Of a stretch of DNA of 33,898 nucleotides, positions 26,833 through 33,898 are shown one piece after another. The first letter of the stretch is position 1, and each line of letters opens with the position of its first letter. The notes beneath the pieces were generated by a model. It was not told the origin of the DNA, searched no databases, and worked only from the letters and a program-made list of their open reading frames with translations. Origin of the DNA: Phormidesmis sp. RL_2_1 (GTDB taxonomy: Bacteria > Cyanobacteriota > Cyanobacteriia > Phormidesmidales > Phormidesmidaceae); NCBI GenBank assembly GCA_012033015.1, contig JAAUPS010000022.1, positions 1 through 33,898 of the forward strand. The letters run 5' to 3'. Both the position numbers and the translations under genes were made by a program.

Positions 26833-27057
26833 ATGAGCGACATTCAAGAGAAAATTAAGTCTGAAATCGAGTCGGCCCGCGAAGCTTGTGCCGCCGATGG
26901 CAGCGATTCTGACAACTGCGCTGCGGCTTGGGATGCAGTTGAAGAACTTCAGGCTGAAGCGTCTCATCAGCGTGAGAAGCAGGCTGAAAAGTCTCCCTTT
27001 GATCAGTACTGTGATGACAACCCTGAAGCTGATGAGTGCCGCGTTTACGATAACTAA
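26833..27057 (+). CDS. cp12: CP12, Calvin-cycle regulatory protein
   Basis: Small, intrinsically disordered protein that ties glyceraldehyde-3-phosphate dehydrogenase and phosphoribulokinase into an inactive complex in the dark. The 74 residues hold both redox Cys pairs: Cys19 and Cys29 in the N-terminal half, and Cys60 and Cys69 in the C-terminal half. The core AAAWDAVEELQAE and the near-invariant C-terminal block YCDDNPEADECRVYDN, which binds GAPDH, are present. The ATG at 26833 gives the usual length. It is single-copy here and monocistronic, with a long repeat-rich upstream region and a strong terminator 245 bp downstream. Confidence 0.97.
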   Translation: MSDIQEKIKSEIESAREACAADGSDSDNCAAAWDAVEELQAEASHQREKQAEKSPFDQYCDDNPEADECRVYDN

Positions 27058-27200
27058 ATTTCGATTCGTTTTGTAAGCCCATTCAAATAGCCTACTCAAA
27101 ACGAGCACACTGTAGGGTATAGACTGTAGGTCACAGGCTGTAGGTTACAGGTCATTAGTGAGCCACAGCGAGTAAATTGCAAGTACGTGTGATTGCAGAT

Positions 27201-27242
27201 ACGTTTAGACCAGTACGTTTAGACCAATACGTTTAGACCAAT
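27201..27242. repeat. 14-bp tandem repeat, three units
   Basis: ACGTTTAGACCAGT once and ACGTTTAGACCAAT twice, in tandem, in the untranslated region after cp12. Confidence 0.85.
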
Positions 27243-27302
27243 ACTTTCAGTCGCTCAGTTGCACTCAATCAGTTTTAGTAGGCTTAATCGAGTCCGTTCA
27301 GC

Positions 27303-27350
27303 AAGGAGAGAATCACCCGATCGACAGGTGTTCTCTCCTTAACTGTTTTT
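27303..27350 (+). terminator. Rho-independent terminator of cp12
   Basis: AAGGAGAGAATCACC (27303-27317) pairs with GGTGTTCTCTCCTT (27327-27340) over 14 bp with one bulged T and a 9-nt loop. A TTTTT run follows at 27346-27350. This is the strongest terminator in the window. Confidence 0.85.
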
Positions 27351-27498
27351 ACGTTGTTTTACGGAAAGCGTTCTGTCATTTTTGGCGGTATTGACGTGAT
27401 TTTATCCCATAGCTTGATAAACCGGCTTGACATTGCGCGGTAGGTGCTACATTGATTACTGCTTATTGTCTTTGGCCACATTTACCCTCCGGTGTCCC

Positions 27499-28098
27499 GT
27501 GCTAGGAAATCTTTCGACAGTCCGCGCTTTGGTTTGGACTGATTATCGATTAGCGCTACTGTTTGCCATTTTTATTCCGCTGACCCTTTTAATTTGGTCT
27601 TGGATTGCCAAATCAGAAGCGATCAGCTTGGGCATGACTATCTATTGGCGGGTGGCAAGCCTCATGGCGATTACGGTTTATTTGATGATTGGTGGTCTTT
27701 CTATTGGTTTTATTACAGCGTTGTTGGCTAAAGTCCTCATTCCTTTAAGTTTGTGGTTTTGGGCTGATATCAATGAAGAAATTCGCGAGCAGCCTAAAAA
27801 ATCTCTCCATTTGGGTTTTACGGCTTGGCGTTGGGCGATGAGTGTCTACTGTGCTTTGGGCGCGCTGGTGCAGATCTGGTTTATCCGCTGTGCTTTTTCG
27901 AGTGATCTTTTGGGTGGTGAGACTTGCCAAGCTTGGATGGAGCCTGCTTTAGCCTTTAAAAGCTACGTCCACAGTGGTCTAACGCCAGGGTTTTTGGCCT
28001 TTTGGGGGATTGTTGGCTTGGTGATTTATGCGACCTACTTGGGATATTTTTTATTAGTTAAGCTAGGACGTCAGGGACGTTCGGCGCTCAACCAATAG
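27499..28098 (+). CDS. DUF3177-family membrane protein
   Basis: Cyanobacteria-specific conserved membrane protein of unknown function. The frame opens at 27427, but GTG 27499 (MLGNLSTVRALVWTDYRLA) gives the usual start and 199 residues. About five hydrophobic helices are visible: LALLFAIFIPLTLLIWSW, VASLMAITVYLMIGGLSIG, FITALLAKVLIPLSLWFW, a pair around MSVYCALGALVQIWF, and FLAFWGIVGLVIYATYLGYFLL. A conserved soluble loop, FWADINEEIREQPKK, sits between them. No operon partner is clear. The gene is followed by the 15-bp repeat array. Confidence 0.85.
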   Translation: MLGNLSTVRALVWTDYRLALLFAIFIPLTLLIWSWIAKSEAISLGMTIYWRVASLMAITVYLMIGGLSIGFITALLAKVLIPLSLWFWADINEEIREQPKKSLHLGFTAWRWAMSVYCALGALVQIWFIRCAFSSDLLGGETCQAWMEPALAFKSYVHSGLTPGFLAFWGIVGLVIYATYLGYFLLVKLGRQGRSALNQ

Positions 28099-28131
28099 TT
28101 AATGGCATGTGTTTCATGGCATGTGTTTCAT

Positions 28132-28200
28132 GGCACTTACTTTAACGGCACTTACTTTAACGGCACTTACTTTAACGGCACTTACTTTAACGGCACTTAG
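28132..28200. repeat. 15-bp tandem repeat just upstream of a start codon
   Basis: GGCACTTACTTTAAC four times (28132-28191) plus GGCACTTAG, ending exactly at the start codon of the next gene. Before it ATGGCATGTGTTTC occurs twice. The arrangement mirrors the 15-bp array at 11036. Confidence 0.9.
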
Positions 28201-28202
28201 TG

Positions 28203-28496
28203 ATGTCGCTGATTACTCGATTAGAAAACTACACGCTGAAATTTCCTCAAGAGATGCTGTTGATTCAGGCCCAAATTGGGGATGAAGTGGATCAAATCAT
28301 TGTCTTCAAGGGATTTTCTAGCTCGCTGATGCGTCCGACGGCTTATGATCCGGATGTTGCTGTGTTGCCTGAGAGTGCGGTGGTAGAGTGCATTGATAGG
28401 CTGCAAGCGCCCTATCAGCCAGCAGATCCTAAGTACTTGGAGCAGGGGCTGGCACTGGACATTTTCTTAGGTAGGTTGGCTCAATTGGGTCTGTGA
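28203..28496 (+). CDS. Small conserved cyanobacterial protein, unknown function
   Basis: 97 residues from ATG 28203 (GTG 28200 adds one). The sequence (RLENYTLKFPQEMLLIQAQIGDEVDQIIVFKGFSSSLMRPTAYDPDVAVLPESA) looks like a compact soluble beta-rich domain. I recall similar proteins from cyanobacteria and plastids but cannot name a function with confidence. It starts directly after the 15-bp repeat array and has no obvious Shine-Dalgarno. It precedes the DAHP synthase gene by 204 bp. Confidence 0.7.
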   Translation: MSLITRLENYTLKFPQEMLLIQAQIGDEVDQIIVFKGFSSSLMRPTAYDPDVAVLPESAVVECIDRLQAPYQPADPKYLEQGLALDIFLGRLAQLGL

Positions 28497-28568
28497 GGCA
28501 AATCTTTAGATTTCTTTAGTTTTTTGGGGCGGTGCGATCGCAGCCGTTGTGTTGCAGCTAGATTAGGA

Positions 28569-28589
28569 TATCAAGCGTTAGGCTTGATA
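28569..28589. promoter_or_regulatory. Inverted repeat upstream of DAHP synthase
   Basis: TATCAAGC (28569-28576) and GCTTGATA (28582-28589) are perfect reverse complements with a 5-nt spacer. It lies 111 bp upstream of the DAHP synthase start. It may be an operator; no T-tract follows. Confidence 0.4.
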
Positions 28590-28700
28590 CACATCTTGCC
28601 TGAATGGCCCACATTTAGACACTCACCTGTCACAATAATGGGGTTCTTTCATTGTTTTATTTGCTTTTTCTGCTAGGCCCTACTGGTAAACATCCCAGCT

Positions 28701-29774
28701 ATGTATAAAACTCAAGACCTTCATGTGGTCGAAAACCGCCCCTTGCTTTCTCCCAATCAGCTCCTCGAAAAGCTACCCCTGACAGAAACGGCTGCAGCGC
28801 TGGTCACGCAAACGCGCGATCGCATTCGTAACATTATGCACAACGAAGATCGGCGCTTGCTGGTGATTGTTGGCCCATGTTCTGTGCATGATGTAAAGGC
28901 TGCCTATGAATACGCCCAAAAGCTTGTCAAGCTTAGAGAAAAGTTTGCCGATCAGCTAGAAGTTGTGATGCGGGTGTATTTTGAAAAGCCTCGAACCAGT
29001 ATTGGCTGGAAAGGGTTAATTAACGATCCGCATTTGGATGGTAGCTACGACATCAACGAAGGCTTAAGGCTAGCGCGTAAGCTATTGCTCGACTTAGCAG
29101 AACTTGGCCTGCCTGCTGGCACTGAATTGCTCGATCCGATTACGCCCCAATTTATTGCCGATATTATTACCTGGACGGCGATTGGCGCTCGTACCACTGA
29201 AAGCCAAACCCACCGAGAAATGGCATCGGGTCTATCTATGCCCATTGGCTTTAAAAACAATACCGACGGCAGCTTGCAGGCAGCATCTAATGCCATGCTT
29301 GCTGCTAGCCAGCCCCACCATTTTTTGGGGATTAATCAAAGCGGTCATGCCAGCATTGTCTCTACAACCGGTAATGCCGATGGGCACTTGGTGCTACGAG
29401 GTGGCAAGAAAGGGCCTAATTACGAGGCGAGTCATGTTGAAAATGCGGCCAAAGCGTTGGCTGAGCAAAACCTCAATCCGCGGATTATGGTGGATTGTAG
29501 CCATGCTAATGCCAATAAGGATCACAACCGTCAGGTGGTGGTGCTAGATAGCATTGCCCGGCAAGTCTCGTCCGGTTCTCACCACTTAATGGGGGCAATG
29601 ATCGAGAGCCACTTGGTCGCTGGCAAACAGCCCATTCAAAAGAATCTTGCTGACTTGGTGTACGGCCAAAGTATTACTGATGCTTGTGTGAATATTGACA
29701 CCACAGCCGCTATGCTCGAAAAGTTGGCCATGGCCGTTAAGCAGTCTATGGCGGATAAGGTCAGTCGTTTGTAA
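28701..29774 (+). CDS. 3-deoxy-7-phosphoheptulonate (DAHP) synthase, class I
   Basis: First enzyme of the shikimate pathway, joining phosphoenolpyruvate and erythrose 4-phosphate. The 357-residue protein matches the AroF/AroG/AroH type. Blocks are GPCSVHD (residues 58-64), MRVYFEKPRTSIGWKGLINDPHLDGS, GARTTESQTHREMASGLSMPIGFKN, LRGGKKGPNYE and VDCSHANANKDHNRQ, which carry the substrate and metal ligands. The N-terminal 30 residues resemble the feedback-sensing extension of this type, but which amino acid inhibits it cannot be told. The frame is intact. It converges with the outer-membrane protein gene 21 bp away, with no terminator visible between them. Confidence 0.96.
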   Translation: MYKTQDLHVVENRPLLSPNQLLEKLPLTETAAALVTQTRDRIRNIMHNEDRRLLVIVGPCSVHDVKAAYEYAQKLVKLREKFADQLEVVMRVYFEKPRTSIGWKGLINDPHLDGSYDINEGLRLARKLLLDLAELGLPAGTELLDPITPQFIADIITWTAIGARTTESQTHREMASGLSMPIGFKNNTDGSLQAASNAMLAASQPHHFLGINQSGHASIVSTTGNADGHLVLRGGKKGPNYEASHVENAAKALAEQNLNPRIMVDCSHANANKDHNRQVVVLDSIARQVSSGSHHLMGAMIESHLVAGKQPIQKNLADLVYGQSITDACVNIDTTAAMLEKLAMAVKQSMADKVSRL

Positions 29775-29795
29775 CGCGATGAATCTACAGGCAAC

Positions 29796-31433
29796 TTAGA
29801 AAAGGGGCAAGCTGACATTGAGCCCTGCCCCATAGAACGTATCGTTGAGGTTGACCCCGGCGATTGACGAGCGGCCAAATCGGGTGCCGCCAAATAGGCT
29901 GATGCGGCTTTCGGGTGTGACTTTATAGCTGACAACACCGAGTACCTGCTGATAGGTATCGTAGCGGGCTGTTTGGGTGTAATCATCAAAATCAAGCTGA
30001 TACAGAAGGCTAGTGCGCAGATCTTGGGTAATGCCGTAGTTGAGTGAGAGGGTAAAGGTTTGGCGAAACCGGCTGGCACTGCTGGGTTGGGCAAAGCCTA
30101 GGCGGGCTTGATAAAAGCTATCAAGCCACATCTGATCGTTCAAAATGCTGCGATGGCTGATGAGCGTATCGATGGCGTTAACACCAAAAAGCTGTTCTCG
30201 GTATCCGGGGGCGTAGAGCCTTTGGTGCTGCCAGCCGATTTGGGCAAATGTCCTGGGGGCAATGCGCTGACGAATGCCAAATTGGAATTCAATTTCGTTG
30301 TAGTTGACGCTGGGAAAGTTTTCGTAGCGGGCTAAGTTGGTTTCTGCGATCGCATACAAGCTGGTATCTTCTGATAAACGAGGAAACAAATAAAAGGTCA
30401 GGCCCGATTGGTAAACCTGCTCGCTGAGTCTTACATTAGAGCGAAAGATATTTTCAGAACTGAAGTAGCCTAAACGACCTGTCAGAAACGCTATAGGGGA
30501 TTTAGGTTTAGATTTTGGCACTGGGGTTGTTTGTAGTAGGCGCAAAATGCCTAGCTCTTCGTCTTCGCGCGATCGCAACTGCCGCACTCTCAAAGATCCT
30601 AATTCCGTATCTAACGCGTCAGCCTCTGAGAATTCAGCCTCAGGAACTTGTGTCTGTAAAGCATCAGGATGTCGCTCATCAGCCTTAGGAATTTGTGCCG
30701 CTAGCGCATTAGGCGCTAGCGTGTCAGGCGCTGGATTTGCTTGGGAGATAGGCTGACGCTGGAGAGGAGAATCTAATGACGCTACAGGGCTGTGATGGGC
30801 AGACGTCGCGGGCCAATAATCACGTTCGGATTGGGCCGGATCAGCAGTGATCATCCCATTTGGTGAGAAGCTGGTGAGGTTGGCAGAAAACGCTGGCTGG
30901 CTCATCGTCGTCTGTGGCACTATTGCCATAGACAATGGCATGTCGGGCGATGACATGTCGGACGATGGCATTTCGGACAATGGCATTTCGGACAATGGCA
31001 TTTCGGACAATGACATTTCGGACGATGGCATGTCAGGCGCTGCCTCAACTGGTCTTGCAGGTGGGTCAGCCGTCGGGCTATGGTGCCCCGAATCTTCAAT
31101 CGAGTCTACGACGATGGCGCTTACCACCGGGCTTTCTGCTATGTCCTGCGCTGTAGTGCTGGGTGCTGATGTCAAGTCTGCTGCTAATGCGTCTGTTGCT
31201 ACAGGTTCTACCGTTGCGGGCTCTATTGCACTAAACGTGGGTATGGCACAGTTCTCTAGATGTTTTTGAGGGAGCTTGCAGGGTGCTGCCACCCTAGAAA
31301 ACTGTGGCTGGTGCTCTACTTCAGCCGATAATGCCTCGCCTACAGAACCTGCTTCATCCACACTAGAAGCTGCCACAAGGGATTCTGCCAGAACAGGCGT
31401 GCAAAGCAACCCACTGATGCCGCTAATACCCAT
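29796..31433 (-). CDS. Outer-membrane beta-barrel protein with long low-complexity linker
   Basis: The 545-residue protein starts with a short signal peptide (cut after VLA, residue 16). A Ser/Ala/Pro/Asp-rich linker follows up to about residue 280, including six tandem 15-bp-encoded MP(L/S)SE-like units (DNA 30941-31030). The last 260 residues show alternating beta-strands of an outer-membrane barrel (FLTGRLGYFSSENIF, GLTFYLFPRL, SLYAIAETNLARYE, FGIRQRIAPRTFAQIGWQHQRL, FTLSLNYGITQDLRTSLLYQL, GAGLNVSLPLF). It ends in Phe, as barrel proteins recognised by BamA do. The substrate is unknown. It is divergent from a FecR-domain gene with a similar linker, and a shared role in the envelope is inferred. 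Confidence 0.75.
   Translation of the reverse strand: MGISGISGLLCTPVLAESLVAASSVDEAGSVGEALSAEVEHQPQFSRVAAPCKLPQKHLENCAIPTFSAIEPATVEPVATDALAADLTSAPSTTAQDIAESPVVSAIVVDSIEDSGHHSPTADPPARPVEAAPDMPSSEMSLSEMPLSEMPLSEMPSSDMSSPDMPLSMAIVPQTTMSQPAFSANLTSFSPNGMITADPAQSERDYWPATSAHHSPVASLDSPLQRQPISQANPAPDTLAPNALAAQIPKADERHPDALQTQVPEAEFSEADALDTELGSLRVRQLRSREDEELGILRLLQTTPVPKSKPKSPIAFLTGRLGYFSSENIFRSNVRLSEQVYQSGLTFYLFPRLSEDTSLYAIAETNLARYENFPSVNYNEIEFQFGIRQRIAPRTFAQIGWQHQRLYAPGYREQLFGVNAIDTLISHRSILNDQMWLDSFYQARLGFAQPSSASRFRQTFTLSLNYGITQDLRTSLLYQLDFDDYTQTARYDTYQQVLGVVSYKVTPESRISLFGGTRFGRSSIAGVNLNDTFYGAGLNVSLPLF
30941..31030. repeat. 15-bp coding tandem repeat in the outer-membrane protein
   Basis: Six units of TTTCGGACAATGGCA and variants such as TGTCGGACGATGGCA (+ strand). 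On the coding strand they give repeated (L/S)SEMP. Confidence 0.9.
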
Positions 31434-32050
31434 ACCTACATTAAAAACGTTTTGATAATGGGCACAGCTCGGCCACGTATGAAAAAAGCTACTTTGTGGG
31501 ACATAGATTAAGGCTTGTCAGCAAACTGGGGCTTTTCGGCGAACTGGAGTTTGGCAGAGAATAAAGATAAAACCAAGGGCATGAAAAATTGGGGAGATGG
31601 ATGCTATATATATCAATATGTATTGATGCTAATCAGGCAAAAGTGGTGAATTAGCTTATTCTAATTGCTAGTTTGAGTATTATCGCTACGCTAAGAAGAT
31701 AAGATGCTAGCAAGTGGGTGCTGCCGTGATTTAGCATTTTGCTTCACATTTCTTCGCTATCAGCTTTAGCGGTTAGCCTCAGCGCTCAATCCATCTACCT
31801 TTATTTCTGTTCATTAGCATCTCATTAGCATCCAACAAAACTAGGCACAAAAATTAAGCGAATTGGCCTAGAGATAAGTTCTTGAGAAATAAGTTTTTTA
31901 GAGATAGATTCTTTAAAAAGTGCTTGTTTGCAACAACAGGGTACGGTCTTACTCAAGTTTGGCTACTCGTCATTTTGTTGATGGGCTAGTTCTATTGACT
32001 TTCGTAGATCTTTATTAGTTGGTTATTACTAGTTATTACTTATCAGGCTT
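31434..32050. other. 617-bp divergent promoter region, outer-membrane protein and FecR genes
   Basis: No gene seen. It is AT-rich. ATCAATATGTATTGAT at 31612-31627 is a perfect 16-bp palindrome and a good operator candidate. There are direct repeats CATTAGCATC (about 31813-31831) and GATA(A/G)(A/T)TTCTT-like (31872-31915). No known RNA family recognised. Confidence 0.6.
31612..31627. promoter_or_regulatory. 16-bp perfect palindrome between divergent envelope genes
   Basis: ATCAATAT and ATATTGAT-type symmetry (ATCAATA-TG-TATTGAT). It lies about 180 bp from the outer-membrane protein gene and 424 bp from the FecR gene. A shared operator is possible but unproven. Confidence 0.4.
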
Positions 32051-33736
32051 ATGATTAGCGGTCACTCTCAACCGACACGCTTTTTTAGAGCGTTGTCCGT
32101 CGCGATTAGTTTAGCCAGTATTTTTTGGTTGCCGCGGTCTGTCAGCGCTCAAGAGCAGACCTTGTCTTGGGCACGAATTGATTTTTTGCGTAATCAGGTA
32201 CAGCTCGTCCCGCAAAACGAAAGGGCTAGGCGTGCCAGAATTTCCGATATGTTGGGCATTGGCGATGCCCTGAGAACAGCGCCAGCATCCCGAGCTGAAC
32301 TACGATTTAATGATGGTTCGTTAGCGCGAATTGGCGAGCGGGCAACGTTCCGGTTTACGCCCAATACCCGCAATTTTCATCTGAGCGACGGCACAGTGCT
32401 GCTCCTGATTCCGCCAAATCGGGGCCGGAGCACGATTGAAACCCCGAATGCGGTAACCGGTATTCAAGGCTCTGCGCTATTTGTCAGATACATTCCAGAA
32501 ACCGATACGACGATTGTAGGCGCACTGACGGACAATCCTAACGGCCCGATGGTGCTTTCTACTCAAGATGGCTCTGAGCAGCAGGCTTTAAATGCCAGTG
32601 AAATTGGGGTGATTAGTAACGGCCGAATTACTGAAATTTATGAGTTTGACATTGAGCTGTTTTTGCAGAGTAGTGGTCTTGCTCAAGGGTTTAATTATCT
32701 CGAAGATAGCTCGTCTACAGGCTCGGATGCTTTAGATGGTGTGCGTCAGGAAATTAGAGATGCGATCGCAAAGCAAGGCGACTTCCCTGACGGTGATAAT
32801 GTCATCGAAAATCCGCCATCTTTCCGTCGCCCTGAGTCTACCGAAGATACCCCTTCAGTTGCGCCAGCGACAAATTCGGAGGCAACGCCGAGCCCATCAC
32901 CAGAAAACGACACCCAAGAAAGCGATAGTTCTGACAATACCTCTGGCAATACCTCTGGCAATACCTCTGGCAATACCAATGATGCGAATCTGATCAATGC
33001 GCCGACGACTGGCACGACGACTGGTTCAATGCCTGGCAGTGATGATCCTGAGCCAGCTTCGGTAGATGACACCGACCAAATGAGTCCTGACAACGAGAAC
33101 AGTGCCAATCTTGATGAAATAGGTGATACACCCCAAGAAGGCAACCATAGTTCTGGAAATACAGCCCCTAGCGAAACCGCCACCAGCGAAACGACAACAG
33201 AAAATGTGCCGTCAGCAGAGGTGCCTGCCGTCACATTGCCAGTGACAGATGAACCACCAGAAGCTGTGCCACCAGAGGCTGTGCCACCAGAAGATAGCGG
33301 CATGTCCGATCTTTCCTCTGCCGATCTTTTCTCGGCTAGTGGCCCCAATAGTCAGATCAGTGACCGTGCCCAGTTAGAAAATCAAGTCTCTGAGCCTCAG
33401 CCGTTGGGCAATGTTACAGAGATTGATGATGTGCCTGTCAATGACTTGGATATCAGCGCTCAGCAGCCCTCCGCCAACACTATCCCTGACAGCACTATCC
33501 CTACGGTAGAGGAGCTAGAAAACGCCACGATGAGTGGCCCGCCTTTAGAGGCTGAGTTGAGTGTGATCGATGAAACCACATTGATAAACAGCACGATGGA
33601 TGAGCCGATGGAAGCGATGTCGATGGAGGCGATGTCTTCAGATGATCCGGAGGATGAAATGAATGCCACCACAAGTGCTGGTTCAATGAATTCTGGTGTT
33701 ACAACGTCTGGCGCAAGTAGCGGTTCGCAGCCCTAG
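32051..33736 (+). CDS. Exported FecR-domain protein with long acidic low-complexity tail
   Basis: The 561-residue protein has a signal peptide (residues 8-33, LSVAISLASIFWLPRSVSA, cut before QEQ). Then comes a FecR-like domain at about 40-200, visible in the blocks GDALRTAPASRAELRFNDGSLARIGERATFRF, LSDGTVLLLIPPNRGRSTIETPNAVTGIQGSALFVRY and EIGVISNGRITEIYEF. Residues 235-561 are Ser/Thr/Asn/Glu/Pro-rich and disordered, with tandem TSGN units (DNA 32939-32974), PPEAV units (about 33248-33292) and MEAMS repeats. No sigma factor or TonB receptor is adjacent, so it is not a standard FecIR system. In cyanobacteria such proteins are periplasmic and of unknown function. It is divergent from the barrel protein. 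ATG 32051 is the only good start. Confidence 0.8.
   Translation: MISGHSQPTRFFRALSVAISLASIFWLPRSVSAQEQTLSWARIDFLRNQVQLVPQNERARRARISDMLGIGDALRTAPASRAELRFNDGSLARIGERATFRFTPNTRNFHLSDGTVLLLIPPNRGRSTIETPNAVTGIQGSALFVRYIPETDTTIVGALTDNPNGPMVLSTQDGSEQQALNASEIGVISNGRITEIYEFDIELFLQSSGLAQGFNYLEDSSSTGSDALDGVRQEIRDAIAKQGDFPDGDNVIENPPSFRRPESTEDTPSVAPATNSEATPSPSPENDTQESDSSDNTSGNTSGNTSGNTNDANLINAPTTGTTTGSMPGSDDPEPASVDDTDQMSPDNENSANLDEIGDTPQEGNHSSGNTAPSETATSETTTENVPSAEVPAVTLPVTDEPPEAVPPEAVPPEDSGMSDLSSADLFSASGPNSQISDRAQLENQVSEPQPLGNVTEIDDVPVNDLDISAQQPSANTIPDSTIPTVEELENATMSGPPLEAELSVIDETTLINSTMDEPMEAMSMEAMSSDDPEDEMNATTSAGSMNSGVTTSGASSGSQP
32939..32974 (+). repeat. 12-bp coding tandem repeat (TSGN)
   Basis: Three exact copies of ACCTCTGGCAAT, encoding repeated Thr-Ser-Gly-Asn in the disordered tail of the FecR-domain protein. 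Confidence 0.9.
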
Positions 33737-33780
33737 CAAAGGGTATCAATCGCCAGATGTATTAAGCCGATGACTATTGT

Positions 33781-33837
33781 CCTAACTCACTTGACAGAAG
33801 CTATATAGCCTGTACCGGATGCATTCGGTATAGGCTA
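33781..33837. repeat. Composite repeat: short dispersed repeat plus a palindrome made of two 130-bp-repeat ends
   Basis: 33781-33805 matches the repeat at 24000-24024. It runs directly into TATAGCCTGTACCGGATGCAT, which is the reverse complement (20 of 21 positions) of the end of repeat copy B. After the shared ATGCAT, the sequence TCGGTATAGGCTA runs forward like the end of copy A. The result is a 32-34 bp near-perfect palindrome centred on ATGCAT. Confidence 0.7.
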
Positions 33838-33898
33838 CTCACTTGGCCTGTTGTCCTGCAAAGGTTTCACCAAAATATCTGTACTCTAGCCAAGTGAG

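Larger units (their letters stand above)
27058..27498. other. Intergenic region between cp12 and the DUF3177 gene
   Basis: No gene seen. It contains repeats of TGTAGGT(C/T)ACAGG type (about 27111-27152), a 14-bp tandem repeat (27201-27242) and the terminator at 27303-27350. The rest is plain. Confidence 0.6.

Overview
The window reads as cyanobacterial chromosome. It carries about thirty copies of GCGATCGC (the HIP1 octamer), a CP12 gene, a ferredoxin-type nitrite reductase with NtcB and CnaT homologues, and several families best known from cyanobacteria (DUF3177, DUF790, NrtP). NrtP in place of the NrtABCD transporter is often seen in marine or brackish species. That habitat, and a thin filamentous or unicellular Synechococcales-like host, are inferences.

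Left part (1-7800) is a nitrate-assimilation island. nrtP (running off the left edge) and nirA read leftward. nirB (HEAT-repeat protein), ntcB (LysR activator) and cnaT read rightward. Two canonical NtcA-type promoters are visible: a GTA-N8-TAC box exactly 22 nt before a TAN3T -10 box, once for nirA with a leader of about 450 nt, and once for ntcB-cnaT. narB and narM are not in the window.

Middle part (7781-22132) is housekeeping and envelope genes: a small unknown protein, a GH104-like muramidase with a membrane anchor, a phospholipase D/cardiolipin synthase-like enzyme, ArfB, an N-acylglucosamine 2-epimerase, a repeat-rich coiled-coil protein, an ABC exporter, a FAD oxidoreductase with a TPR tail, and mutS2. 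Two copies of a 130-bp repeat in the same orientation flank the FAD oxidoreductase gene.

Right part (22213-33898) has a DUF790 protein, a CheY-like regulator, a glutathionyl-hydroquinone reductase-like protein, a FIST sensor protein, cp12 with a strong terminator, a DUF3177 membrane protein, a small conserved protein and class I DAHP synthase. It ends with a divergent pair: an outer-membrane beta-barrel protein and a FecR-domain protein, both with long low-complexity linkers.

Two features span the whole window. First, five genes (nirA, FAD oxidoreductase, mutS2, DUF790, FIST) are broken by seven frameshifts. Each is repaired by adding one base to a homopolymer run, which looks like systematic assembly error rather than real gene decay. 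Second, tandem repeats of 12-18 bp are unusually common. They occur both between genes, often directly upstream of start codons, and inside genes, where the best-defined units are multiples of three. I found no convincing tRNA, rRNA, CRISPR array, transposase or prophage.
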